From Moringa oleifera (lineage: Eukaryota; Streptophyta; Magnoliopsida; Brassicales; Moringaceae): a stretch of DNA of 64,000 nucleotides. This document shows, one piece after another, positions 51,885 to 62,110 of the stretch (its first letter is position 1; each line of letters opens with the position of its first letter). Made by a program: the position numbers and the translations under genes. The DNA is taken from contig JAJFZO010000034.1 in assembly GCA_021397835.1 (NCBI GenBank), forward strand, positions 3,102,501-3,166,500. The letters are read 5' to 3'. The notes beneath the pieces were generated by a model, which worked only from the letters and a program-made list of their open reading frames with translations, had not been told where the DNA came from and did no database searches.

Positions 51885-52048
51885 GCAATATATGAGGCCT
51901 CCAGCATTTGTTTTCAGGTGGTTAAACAACTATATTAATTTACATTCACTAGTTCTCACCGAATACTCCTACTATCATGTACAATTGCTACCAAGCATGC
52001 AATTAGCCATAGTTACATATTTTTTAAGGACATAAATTTCAGTTAAAA
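51885..52048. other. 3' flank of NCED copy B
   Basis: Short spacer between the CACTA right end and the stop codon of the second NCED gene. The transposon ends only about 165 bp past the stop, so it may lie in or next to the 3' UTR. Confidence 0.5.
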
Positions 52049-53896
52049 TTAAGAAACCTGTTTATTCAACTCTTCTGCACCCACAAATGTACCATGAAAG
52101 CCGTAGGGAACCCTGCTTGGCAACTTCACTGCAGCCACCTGCTCCATGCTCCTCGCTTTCACTATCACCAACTCAGATTCTTCTCTCCTCTCATCTCTCA
52201 CCAATCCCATTATGTACCCATCTCCCTCGCTTTCCTTGCTTGCTTTCTCGCCGTTCTTTCGTTCCGCCACGAAGGAGGGTTCACCTCCGAAACGGCAAGC
52301 ACCGTACATAAACTTGGTCACCTTGCCGGTCTCCAGATCCACCTTCGCGATGCCACTGCACTTGGGCCACGGATCCGCTATTGCCATGTAAACGAAACGG
52401 GTTTTCCGCCCTAGTAACTGTTGGTTCACTTGACCTGCTTCTAGATTCATGCCCGACACGATGACCCGCCGGGAAGATTTCCCTGTCCGTGGGTTTAACA
52501 GGATTTCCGATAGTTCGGTCCGAAGTGGCTGTTCTGATTCGTTGAACAAGGAGTCGGGTGGGTTCATGCATGACCCGATGACAACGATGACTTTATCTCC
52601 ATCATCGGTCTTCTCTTCCCATGCATTCCATAGATGAAAGCAGAAGCAGTCCGGCACATCCACCCACATGATGCCAGAATCGTCCGCCGCGTTCTTCCTC
52701 AAAACCCCGAATCGGGATGTCTTTTTCCGGTCGTGTACCAGTGGTGACCCGCCCCGAACCATTTCGGATAACTTGAACACAAGTTGCTGGTCCGGGATAA
52801 CAACGCAGTTCTCGGTTATGGCGAAGTCATGGATCATTGTTGGTTTTTCAAGGGAAATGTCCACGTCACCTGTCTTTTTTCCGCACGTGTCGAATTGAAA
52901 GTACTTCAGGTAAGGTTGCTTCACAACGTTGTAGCTCAACGTGTGGAGCTCACCTGTGGAGGGGTCCACCTTAGGATGCGCAATCAAATGACAGTCCACC
53001 TGATCATCGAAATTAAACCGTTCGATCGTTTTCAGATCACCATCATCGTTGATTTTCACGTGGTACGGAAGGTCGTCCTCTGACATGGCCAACAATCTAC
53101 CATTGAAGTACACAAGCCCAGCATTTGCCACGCCCGAGCCCTGTGACGCGTCCACCAAGCCGACTCTATCACGAGCCAGGAACAAAGCGAGTCGGGCCAA
53201 ACCCAGAGGGCCATGCAGCTCACCGATTGGCTTCGGAAACACCGGCCTCCCCAGCTCGGCTTCTTGGATGAGCCGGCTCGTCAGAGTGTACCGGCAGCAA
53301 TAACTAGCTCGGTTTCCAGATCGCAACGACACCGCATGGATCATACCGTCACCGTCGAACAAATGGTGACCGCCGGAGGGTACGAACATAGGGTTCGCCC
53401 CGTTACGGGCGTAAACGCCTCGTAAGCAAGCGGGAATCTGGCCCACAACTTCAAGGTCGTGCTGGACGGGGCACTCCTGCACCGGAGCGAAGTTACCTGA
53501 TAACTGAACTTTCGGGTCGATTGTCTCGGACGACTTACGGTTTTTGTCTAGCAGCAGAATGAGTGAGGTCTCGATTTTGTCAAGGGCTGAGGCTGCAAGC
53601 TTCTGCAGTGGGTTTAAGCGAAGTGGGTAGCTAGGCTTTGGTGGACTCGACGAAGACTGATGGCCGAGCCAGGAGGATTCAGCCCCTGGTTGCAGAGGCT
53701 GTAAAGGCGGTAGTTCCGTCAATCTTCGAGGAAGATTAACCTTCTTGGAGGGACTAATAAGAATTTCGCTTGTAGAAGAGCGGGACTTTTCATGCTTCTG
53801 TCTTATGAGCGTGTTCACATGAGAGGAATTATGAATCACTGAAGTTGCTGGTACATTAATGGTGGTGATGGAGAAGCACTGGAGATTGACTTGCAT
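52049..53896 (-). CDS. NCED6: 9-cis-epoxycarotenoid dioxygenase, NCED6-type, copy B
   Basis: Second intact NCED with the same role as copy A: cleavage of 9-cis-epoxycarotenoids to xanthoxin in plastids for abscisic acid synthesis. It is intronless, 615 aa from the Met at 53896. That start ([12 protein letters not shown]) aligns with copy A ([12 protein letters not shown]). The frame remains open ten codons further, to an ATG at 53926, which would give 625 aa. Counting from 53926, the iron histidines are His317 (AHPKVD), His366 ([11 protein letters not shown]), His431 ([10 protein letters not shown]) and His611 (PYGFHGTFV); subtract 10 for the preferred start. The two proteins are collinear and very similar, differing mostly in the transit peptide and a few short indels near the N-terminus. 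The promoter has a good TATA box and a proximal G-box, unlike copy A. Confidence 0.95.
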   Translation of the reverse strand: MQVNLQCFSITTINVPATSVIHNSSHVNTLIRQKHEKSRSSTSEILISPSKKVNLPRRLTELPPLQPLQPGAESSWLGHQSSSSPPKPSYPLRLNPLQKLAASALDKIETSLILLLDKNRKSSETIDPKVQLSGNFAPVQECPVQHDLEVVGQIPACLRGVYARNGANPMFVPSGGHHLFDGDGMIHAVSLRSGNRASYCCRYTLTSRLIQEAELGRPVFPKPIGELHGPLGLARLALFLARDRVGLVDASQGSGVANAGLVYFNGRLLAMSEDDLPYHVKINDDGDLKTIERFNFDDQVDCHLIAHPKVDPSTGELHTLSYNVVKQPYLKYFQFDTCGKKTGDVDISLEKPTMIHDFAITENCVVIPDQQLVFKLSEMVRGGSPLVHDRKKTSRFGVLRKNAADDSGIMWVDVPDCFCFHLWNAWEEKTDDGDKVIVVIGSCMNPPDSLFNESEQPLRTELSEILLNPRTGKSSRRVIVSGMNLEAGQVNQQLLGRKTRFVYMAIADPWPKCSGIAKVDLETGKVTKFMYGACRFGGEPSFVAERKNGEKASKESEGDGYIMGLVRDERREESELVIVKARSMEQVAAVKLPSRVPYGFHGTFVGAEELNKQVS

Positions 53897-53931
53897 GGCT
53901 GATTTTAAGAGAGAGAAAGAGGGCAAGGAGG

Positions 53932-53956
53932 GAGAGAGAGAGAGAGAGAGAGAGAG
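53932..53956 (-). repeat. (GA)n microsatellite, (CT)n in the NCED-B leader
   Basis: An uninterrupted GA run on the plus strand. Read in the gene's direction it is (CT)12, lying between the TATA box and the ATG, so probably at the start of the 5' UTR. Pyrimidine-rich leaders are common in plant genes. Confidence 0.85.
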
Positions 53957-53988
53957 GAAGTGAGCATTAAGTGAGTTTGGTGGGGGGC

Positions 53989-53998
53989 CTTATATAAA
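53989..53998 (-). promoter_or_regulatory. TATA box of NCED copy B
   Basis: The minus strand reads tttatataag here, about 95 bp upstream of the ATG at 53896. It is a good match in the expected place. Confidence 0.7.
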
Positions 53999-54108
53999 GA
54001 GGAATAGGTGTGTACGTTACAGAACAAAGCATTCCCCTGCTTTTTGTAAGTAACTTTCCTTTTGATTAACGCTCAAAAAATAATAAATAAATAAGAAAGA
54101 GAAATTGT

Positions 54109-54116
54109 ACACGTGT
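54109..54116 (-). promoter_or_regulatory. proximal G-box/ABRE of NCED copy B
   Basis: Palindromic ACACGTGT, about 215 bp upstream of the ATG and 115 bp upstream of the TATA box. It matches the ABA-response-element core bound by bZIP (ABF/AREB-type) factors. A second ACGT core (cacgtc) lies at 54165-54170. Confidence 0.6.
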
Positions 54117-54239
54117 TGTTTGTTTGAGGGGTAGGGGCAAATTGTGGCTGCGGTTAATGAGATACACGTCGACCATGATTTTCTCGTGCGGTCAAACTTG
54201 GTAATAAAAGCTACCCAATTTATCATAGGAATTAGGCTC

Positions 54240-55320
54240 GTCAGTTCATCTAAGTTTTTTTTTTTTTTTGAGTTTTCAAATATATTAAATAGTAAGTATT
54301 AACTTAATAAAATTAATAATTAAAATTTTTTAATTTATTTTTAAAATTAATTATATCATATATATATTTTTCACTTATCATTTTAAATCAAAATTTATAA
54401 AAAAATTATATATCTTTTTAATTTTTGATATGATATTTTTGTTTACAATTTTTTACTTATTTAGTTATTTTAATAATTTTTAAAAATATTATAAAAATAA
54501 ATAAAATATTTTTTATCTACATCAAATTTAATTAAAATATGAAAAATATAAATATTTTAAAAACATAAAAATAAAAAATATCTTATTTATTTTAATAATA
54601 TTTTAAAAAAATATTACAATAATTATATAAATAAAAATTATATGTAATATTAAAAAAATATAAATAAAAATCTTATATTAAAAATATAATAAAAATATAA
54701 ATTTTAAATAGACGTGATTTTTTTATAAGTATGAATTTAAAATCATAAGTAAAATATAAAATATTTTTATATAATTAATTTTATTTATTTTAAATTATTA
54801 TTATAAGTTATAAAAATATATTTAAAAATTTTATATTAAAAAACTCAATATAACCACAAATCTCTGTATAGTCAATTTTTAGTAGGAAGTTGAATTGTCA
54901 CTTTCCACCACTAATTTTGTCAATGGGACGATGACAAATCAAAGAGTATAAATTTAATAACATGAGCTCATCACCATCTCTAACTTTATACAATGGAGTC
55001 TACTCTCATGAAATCAGAACACGGAACACTGACTCCCAACATGGCATAAGTGACAATGAATCCTTTTCTATGTCACATAATTTTTTCATTCGAGTTAGAC
55101 CATATTGTCCTCTAGCGTCCCAAATTTAGCAGTATACAAATGAGGGCAGTAGTCATTTCGGTGCCCCTTCATGTATTTTTTAACTTAAAGGATTTAGCTT
55201 CACTCAATTTTAAAATCTTAAAAATTGAAAAAAAAAGTCTTAAATTTTATTCATATATGTAAATTAGATCATATTAAATTATAAACACTTTCTGATAAAA
55301 ATAATAGAAAAATCTTTTGT
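54240..55320. other. AT-rich upstream region of NCED copy B
   Basis: Strongly AT-rich to about 54860, then mixed. It may be part of the NCED-B promoter. No gene or transposon was recognised. Confidence 0.4.
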
Positions 55321-55562
55321 TGAGGAGGATTCTTTGAAAGTGGTACGGAACCTATCGGTTCAAAGCAACGGGACATTGTACGTGATCAATGCAACATATG
55401 TGTCATAACCAATACCCCATATGTGTATATTATAAGATAGAAAACTATATGTTACACCGAAAATTCCTATTTTTCCCCTTTTATAAAGGCGAAGGGGTGC
55501 ATCACTAACTTTCAAGGGAACTCGTGTAGACCCTATAAAGAATTGAAAGCGAAGGCCGACAC

Positions 55563-55819
55563 CACGTGGTAGAGGATGTGGGCCGACGTGGGCTGAGTGG
55601 GCCACATCTCCAATGGCTCCTCACCACCTTCTCTGACCGCATGGGCTCCCACGTGCCAGCCCACTCTTCCTCTTTTTCTTCCCTAACTTCAGTTACTCTC
55701 CCATGGCTTACTGACGTACCATGTCACCCTGCATGCATTATCTCTGGATTTTTACACGTGCCGTGGAGAAACTAGGTTGTCAAACACGTGCACGGTCAGG
55801 GGGTCACGAATTCCACGTG
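55563..55819. promoter_or_regulatory. distal cluster of five CACGTG G-boxes
   Basis: CACGTG occurs at 55563-55568, 55650-55655, 55755-55760, 55785-55790 and 55814-55819. The first lies in the 10-bp palindrome ACCACGTGGT and the last in CCACGTGG. Extra ACGT cores lie near 55586 and 55714, and one just beyond at 55829. The surrounding ~350 bp is clearly more GC-rich than either flank. The nearest gene is NCED copy B, whose ATG is 1.67-1.92 kb away. No coding region explains this island. It could be an ABA or light-responsive enhancer, or the promoter of an unrecognised transcript. Confidence 0.6.
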
Positions 55820-55869
55820 GAGAAGCTGACGTGGTTCCGACCGGGAGCCCACAGGTTGTTTGTCTTCAA

Positions 55870-56998
55870 GTAGGAAATTCATGTTTATTTCTTGTGTTCT
55901 GTATTCTGTTTGCCTCTAATCGTTTTGTGGTCTGGTGGTCTCAGCATGTTACAAGATAACATGACAAAACTAATTATAGGACGAGTGACAATCAAAGCCA
56001 GAGCTGACCTCAGATAACAGATCAGAAATCACATCCTAAGATAATATAAAAAATAATAAATTTTGATTTATCAATTAAATTAATTGCATATTTAAAATTT
56101 TAATTTAAATTAATTATTAAAATTAACTGTATTTTTATTATTAAAATATTTCAAAAATAATTCATATAAATATTATATTATAATTTAAATTTATTTTAAA
56201 AGTTTTAAAAAATTAACTCTTAAATTATTTTTATAATTTCTAAATATTTAACCATATAAAATTTTAAAAAATATTTTTTAAATGATTAAAAAATTTTAAA
56301 ATTTTTATTATGATAAGTTAAATATATTATTTTACATATGTAAAAATTTATAAATCAAAATTTATTTTACATGATTTTAACTTTAAATAATTTTTCAAAA
56401 TAATTAAAAATATGAACTAAATTTAATTAAATTAAAATATTATATATAATATTTTGATGTGTAAAATGAAAAATAACTATAATTAAATATACAAAATAAA
56501 AAGAGATTCATTATTGCCATAGTTTATTAATTAATATACTTAATTAAAAACTAACCTTTGGCAATCTTTTAGCTATCTTTTAAGCTTAAAACATTCAGAT
56601 TTTCATGTGACAATGTATGGCATTTGTATAGCAATTACTATGTTGATGTAGCAACTTAGACAACACATAAGAACGGAGACTTTCCTTTTGAGAAAGATGT
56701 TAGAATCGAATCATTTTACCTGACAATACACTCAACATTGAAGATAACCACATTTAAGCAAAAGATAAAACTTAAACGGAAGTGATTAAATCAACAAAGA
56801 AGATGAATTACTCCAAGCAATATCCAGTCCTTATTTTTGTCAACAAAATAAAGTATCACAGCTGCCAAAAAGTATCACTTTCAAAACATTTTTAGGAAGC
56901 ATTCTGCTAATAGCCTCCACCTTGTTTCTCAAAAAGACACTAAAAAATTATCTTAGACTTATTGGCTACTAGCTTGTCTAACTTATTACTCGACTTTG
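55870..56998. other. AT-rich spacer with dispersed repeat copy 3
   Basis: Copy 3 of the dispersed repeat covers about 56040-56530. The rest, up to the 5' LTR, has no recognised feature. Confidence 0.4.
56040..56530 (+). repeat. dispersed AT-rich repeat, copy 3
   Basis: Same ordered blocks as the copies at 34480-34860 and 45140-45670: tttgatttatcaattaaatt, attattaaaatatttcaaaa, ttatgataagttaaa followed by aaatcaaaatttat, and a final aaataaaaagag. Boundaries are approximate. Confidence 0.45.
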
Positions 56999-57368
56999 CG
57001 TTACGTATGTGTGAAGTTCAATTTATATAAAAAGATATTTTAGAGCTTTCACAAATGTATTGTTAGTCATAAATTTTATTATATAAATGAAAGATTTCTA
57101 TATATGTATAATGAGCTTTATGTTTTATTATATAAAAGAAAGGGTACAAAAGTATTTAGTGAGAAAATAAATTATCTCTATTGTAACCTATTTTTATAGT
57201 GAAAAATTTTCTGTAACAGTGTAGCTTTCAATTGATAGTAAATCACTATAAATCACGTATTTTTGTCATTATTTGATTTCTTCTTACATAAATTATTTTT
57301 GCTTTCAAATTTTAAGAATTTGGTATTTAATCCCATTAATTAATGATTTGGTATTTAAATTTTCAACA
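56999..57368 (+). repeat. 5' LTR of the Copia element
   Basis: About 370 bp. It matches 61117-61485 along its length, with landmarks gatattttaga, ttttattatata, gtataatgagc, gagaaaataaattatct and a gatttggtatt-like block near the end. The start has CGTTACGTATG against TGTTAAGTATG in the other copy. A poor match to a tRNA-Met primer-binding site (tggcattgaagc) follows at 57371. The exact right end is uncertain by about 30 bp. Confidence 0.65.
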
Positions 57369-60300
57369 GTTGGCATTGAAGCTCCTGGTTTTGAGATTAA
57401 AAGCAATAAGTAGTGAAAACATATATCACGTGAGATTACCAAATTTAATGGTACAAATTATGCCTTTTGAAAAATATAAATCTACAATTATCTGAATAAG
57501 AAAAAGTTATATAAACCACTTTTGGGTCAAAAGTCTAAAAGGATTTTAAAAAGTAATTGGAGTCTCTTTGATAGATAAGTGTTGAGGGTTATTCGATTAA
57601 CACTGTCGAAGAATGTTGCTTATAATGTAGTGAAAGAGAAAACAATTGGGAGTTTGATGAAGGTGCTATTTGACATTTACAAAAAACCTTAAGTAAATAA
57701 CAATGTTTTTCTCATGAAGAAGTTATTCCATTTGAAAATTGGTGAAAATAATTTTGTGATAACTCATTTTAATGAGTTTAATATGATTATTAATCAGTCA
57801 TTTTTTTGTTGAGATTAACTTTGATGATGAAGTATGTGTCTAGATATTTTTGGTATCATTACTAAACAATTGGAAGCCTATAATGGTAATAAGTTAGTAA
57901 CTCTATTGGGAGTGCAAAATTGAATTTAATGATGTTCATGATCAAGTTCTTATAGAGAAAATTCATAGAATTGATTCGAATGAAACATCACTTTTAAATT
58001 TTGTCATAAATGTGGACAATAAGAAAAGATGAACTAACAAAAATTTTGATTGCAATAAGGTAAAATTTAATTCAAGGAATGAAAGAGACAAGTCCAGATC
58101 TAAAAGAAATCTAGAGTGCTAAAATTATGAGAAATTGGACCACATGAAGAAGGATTGCTAGTCATTAAAGAAAAAAGTTGAGAATAAAGATGATCATGTA
58201 ACTGTTATCACAGATGAGATAAAGGATTCATTACTTTTGGCTATTGATTGTCATTTTTTTAAATCTTTAGTTTTAATATGTTATCGATACTTATAGTAAC
58301 GTTTATCTTGTTGATAGTGTTTGGACATTATTAGTATTGATGGTGTTAAAGTAAATATGTCAAATGAGAATATCTAGAAGATTCAAAACGTAAGACGTGC
58401 AAAAATTGATAGTGCTTGAAAAGCTACTAAATATGTCTTAGTTATTACTCAAGAGAGTAAAACTAAAGCTCTTTAAATAACCTTATGTTGCAAAAATGCA
58501 ATAACTGTATTGACATTTGGCATTAACTTTGATTTATGGCATAGCAGGCGTGGGTATATAAGTGAAAATGGAATGATGACTTTGGTGGCAAATGAAAATT
58601 TACCAAATTTAAAATTTGTAAAGCACAAATTATGTCAAAGCTGCATTCTTGGCAAGCAAAAAAAGAACTGGCTTCTACAAAGAAGGAAGAAAGTTGAAGC
58701 AGAAAAAACTAAAATTAGTTCATATAGATATATTGAGGCCTTTAACTATGACTTTTCTTAGAGGATCTAGTGATTATGTGACGCTCATTAATACCTTAAC
58801 CAAAAAGATATGAATTTATTTTCTTGAGATAAATCCAATGTATTTGGTTGAGAATAAAATTAATCTTAAGATTAAGTGTTTAAAATCAGATAATGGTGGA
58901 GAATATGTTAATAAAAATCTCAAATGATTTCGTATTAATAATGGGATCAAGTTAGTGAATATAGTTCTTAGAATGCCTCAGCAAAATGGTGTTACAAAAA
59001 AAGATGAATAAGACATTAAATGAGTATGTAATGAACATAAAAATTCATATGGGTTCACTCAAGGCATTTTGTGTAGATGCAGTTAATACTATAACCTATA
59101 TAATTAATAAAGATCCTTCAGTTTCTTACAGAATACATAACAAGGTTTGGAGTAATAAAAAAGTAAACTTGTTTTCTTTAAGAATACTTGGCTTCGTATT
59201 TTATGTTCATATTGTGATGCTACTAAAGATAAACTTGATCCTAAATTTGAAAAGTATTTTTTCATTAATATGGTGATAATAAGTTTGGTTATCATTTCTA
59301 GCATAACCAAAATAAGAAAATCATTAAGGATAAGGATATAATCTTCAATGAACAAGATTAAGTATGGGTAAGAGTTTAAAAGTAACAAATTTTAATGTGA
59401 AAAAACCTAAAGTAATTCACTTGAAAGATATTCTACTAAACCAGTTATAATAAAATACTCAAGAAGTTGAGGATGACATTAAATAAAAAGATCAAGAGAA
59501 TATAGCACTAAAGATGAATTCAACTACTCCTGTAACAAAAGTGATAAGAACTTCTTGGATTGTGAAACACCATAAAGATTTTTACCACCTCTGAATTACC
59601 TATTGTTAAGTGATAGAGGTAAGTCAGAAAGCTTTAATAAAACTTTGTAGACTAATGAATCAAATGGGAATTGGCAAAACTATCAAAGGGATAGAAAGTC
59701 TTGTAGAATAAATAGATTTATCTGATAAAAAAAGGAACATAATTATAGTAAATGGTATAAGTAAGGTTAATAGTGAAAAGCTTTCAATAAAAGAAAATAT
59801 TGACTACACAAAACTTGTCCCCCTAATAATAGTTAACTACAATCAGAACAACACATGAATTAGTGGTTAAAGATTTTATCTACGGCAAATTAATATAAAT
59901 ATAACTTTTTTTCATTGTGATTTGAAGGGAGAAATTACATGCATCAGCCACAAGAATTTGAAATTAAAAGTAAGGAGAAAACGATGTGCAAACTTGTGAA
60001 AAGTTTGTAAGAGTTAAAAACAAGCTCCTACACAATAGTATAAGAAGTTTCGCAACTTCATGTGTAACAATGGTTTCTTAAGGTGGCAAGCAAACTATTT
60101 TTATTACGTCAATAGATATGATAACTTTTATATTATATTGTTATTACATATTGATGGTATGTTGATTGTTGGAGTTAATTTATATGAGATAGAGAAATTT
60201 AAAAGCAAGTTTTTAGAGAAGTTTGCTATAAAAGATTTAGGTCCTACTAAAAAAATGGAATAATCTATATAAAAGATGGTTTTTAAACTATCTTTAAAAA

Positions 60301-61116
60301 AAAATATCAAGAAGGTATTTACAAGATTCAATATAGATGATGCCAAACTAGTAAGTACAGCTTTGGTTAATCAGTTCAAACTATCCAAAAATTAGTTTTC
60401 TTCTACTATTGATGAGATTACATATATGAAAAAAGTGTTTTATACTTTTGCTATTAGAAGCCTAATATTAGCAGGTACATAAGTATTCCAAGAAAGCAAC
60501 ACCCGAGAGCAGTTAAATGAATTTTCAAGTGTTTGATAGATGCTATAAATTTAGATTTATACTTAAAAAAAATAGACTTGACTTTATATGGTTATGTTAA
60601 TACTGATATGACTGATCATATAAATAGTAAAGAAAAGTACCACATAATATATTTAGACATGACATGATACTATTCTTTGTTAGATGTCTAAGCTATAAAA
60701 GATAGTTTCACTTTTTATCATAGAGGTAGAATATATTATAATTACACAAGCAAATAATGAGATAATATTATTATTGTGTTTTCTAGATGAAGTAGGATAT
60801 AAGTTTGAAAAATGTTTATTGCATTGTGATAGCCAGAATGTCATTTATTTGATAAAAAATTCTGTGTATTATGTTAGGATAAAGTATATACAAGTTAGGT
60901 ATCACTTCATAAGATCAACTTTAGAGGATAATGTCTTTTTTCTTGAAAAGGTACAAAGAAGTCAAAATCTAGCTTATACATTGATTGAGGCTATGATAAC
61001 TAAGAAACTCAATTTAGGACAACTTTAGTGAGACTTTGAATTATTGATTGAGAAATTATGGTCATTGCAGGTGAAAGAAACAATTGAAATAATGAATTGA
61101 TCTCTAAATTGAATAT

Positions 61117-61485
61117 TGTTAAGTATGTATAGAGATCAATCTACATGAAGGATATTTTAGAATTTTACATATGTATTACTAGCTGTAGATTTTATTATAT
61201 AAAAAGGAGATTCTAGATATGTATAATGAGCCTTAAGCTTTATTATGTAAAAAAAGGCCATAAGGATATTTAACAAGAAAATAAATTATCTTTTTTATAA
61301 CTTACTTTTATAATGAAAGTTTTTTTACAGTGGTTGCAAAGTGAATGTAACTCTTAATTGAAGGAGAATCCTTATAAATCATGTGTTCTTATGATTGTTT
61401 GATTTCTTTTTGCATAAGTTATTATTATTTTTGCGTTTTAAGGATTTGGTATTCAATCTTGGTTGATGCTTACAAAAATCAAACA
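61117..61485 (+). repeat. 3' LTR of the Copia element
   Basis: About 369 bp, beginning TGTTAAGTATG and sharing ordered blocks with the 5' LTR at 56999-57368. The right end is uncertain because an antisense Copia fragment starts at about 61470-61490. Confidence 0.65.
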
Positions 61486-61489
61486 TCTT

Positions 61490-61860
61490 CCAGCTTGGTT
61501 AACGTCACAGTTTAGTTTCCATATCAGATGGATTTTCATTAAAGTTAGCTTTTTCAAGCTGAATCTTACCATTCTCATCCATTTCTTGAATAAAATGATA
61601 TTTCACATTAAAATGCTTTGACCTCTTATAATGTATAGGTGAATTAAAAATTGATAGTCATTAAGCACCATCACTTTTTCAAGATTGAATTCATCTCCTC
61701 TAGCAAACCAATAAGCTAACTTAGTTGCTTGAATCCTTCAATCTTAGCAACCTACTTAGCTTTTGTACTTGATAAAGCTATCACTGATTATAATTGAATA
61801 TTCTATAGTAGCCATTGAATAAGGAAACAATTGTAGATAGGGATTTCATTTTATCCTTGT
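61490..61860 (-). mobile_element. antisense Copia RNase H fragment
   Basis: On the minus strand, with frame jumps, one reads VLNDYQFLIHL, then KRSKHFNVKYHFIQEMDENG and KIQLEKANFNENPSDMETK. This is the RNase H C-terminus of a different Copia element, whose family pattern is DNQSAIHL, then KHIDVRYHFIRE and DMLTK. It lies next to the 3' LTR of the previous element in the opposite direction, so it is a separate insertion. Confidence 0.6.
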
Positions 61861-61884
61861 CACCAGCAAAGGTGATCACCACGG

Positions 61885-62110
61885 TTAAGGTTCGATTTGA
61901 TTTTGGTTCTGAATAATCAATTCAAGATTCATAGTTAGGATGAGCCGGAACCTGAACTATTAAGCTTTGACTCTGATTAAGGTTCAATTCAAAAGCTATT
62001 CAGGTTTTGGTTTAGCTTTTGGTTCATAAGTGGTTTAGGTTTTAATTCATAAACCATTCAAGTTCAAGTTCAGTTGAGATTCGATTCAAGTTTCAATTCG
62101 ATTCACATTT
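61885..62110 (+). repeat. imperfect GGTTC/TTCAA-rich repeat
   Basis: Many short variants of ggttcaattca, ggtttaggtttt and gattcaagttc follow each other without a fixed period. Similar degenerate stretches occur in plant retroelement debris. Origin not determined. Confidence 0.45.

Larger units (their letters stand above)
56999..61485 (+). mobile_element. Ty1/Copia LTR retrotransposon, complete layout but decayed
   Basis: Two diverged LTRs enclose a degenerate gag-pol in Copia order. Gag: HFNEFNMIINQ, then a zinc knuckle ruined by substitutions (NLEC, NYEKLDHMKKDC near 58111-58151). Pre-integrase: LWHSRRGYISENGM and LCQSCILGKQKK (58530-58670). Integrase: SDNGGEYVNK (58886-58916), MPQQNGV (58974-58994) and an AVNTITYIIN block (59080-59108). 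Reverse transcriptase: FIILLLH-like IILLLHIDGMLIVGVN (60132-60180; IDGM replaces YVDDM) and FAIKDLGPTKK. RNase H: LHCDSQNVIYLIKNSVYY and QVRYHFIRSTLEDN (60818-60932). Stops and frameshifts are frequent, so it cannot move by itself. No target-site duplication was recognised. Confidence 0.78.

Noticed and set aside
52281..52571. Additional frames on both strands over the NCED genes
   Set aside because: GC-rich intronless NCED coding sequence opens other frames by chance; equivalent shadows occur at both copies.
18286..53926. Functional cluster for ABA signalling (Raf-like kinase, KAB1, NCED)
   Set aside because: Plant genes are rarely clustered by function; the kinase and NCED genes are unrelated in sequence and orientation and separated by other genes. 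The theme is most likely coincidence.
55566..55959. Two short open frames over the G-box island as a small gene
   Set aside because: No family resemblance and no splice structure; the open frames follow from the higher GC content.
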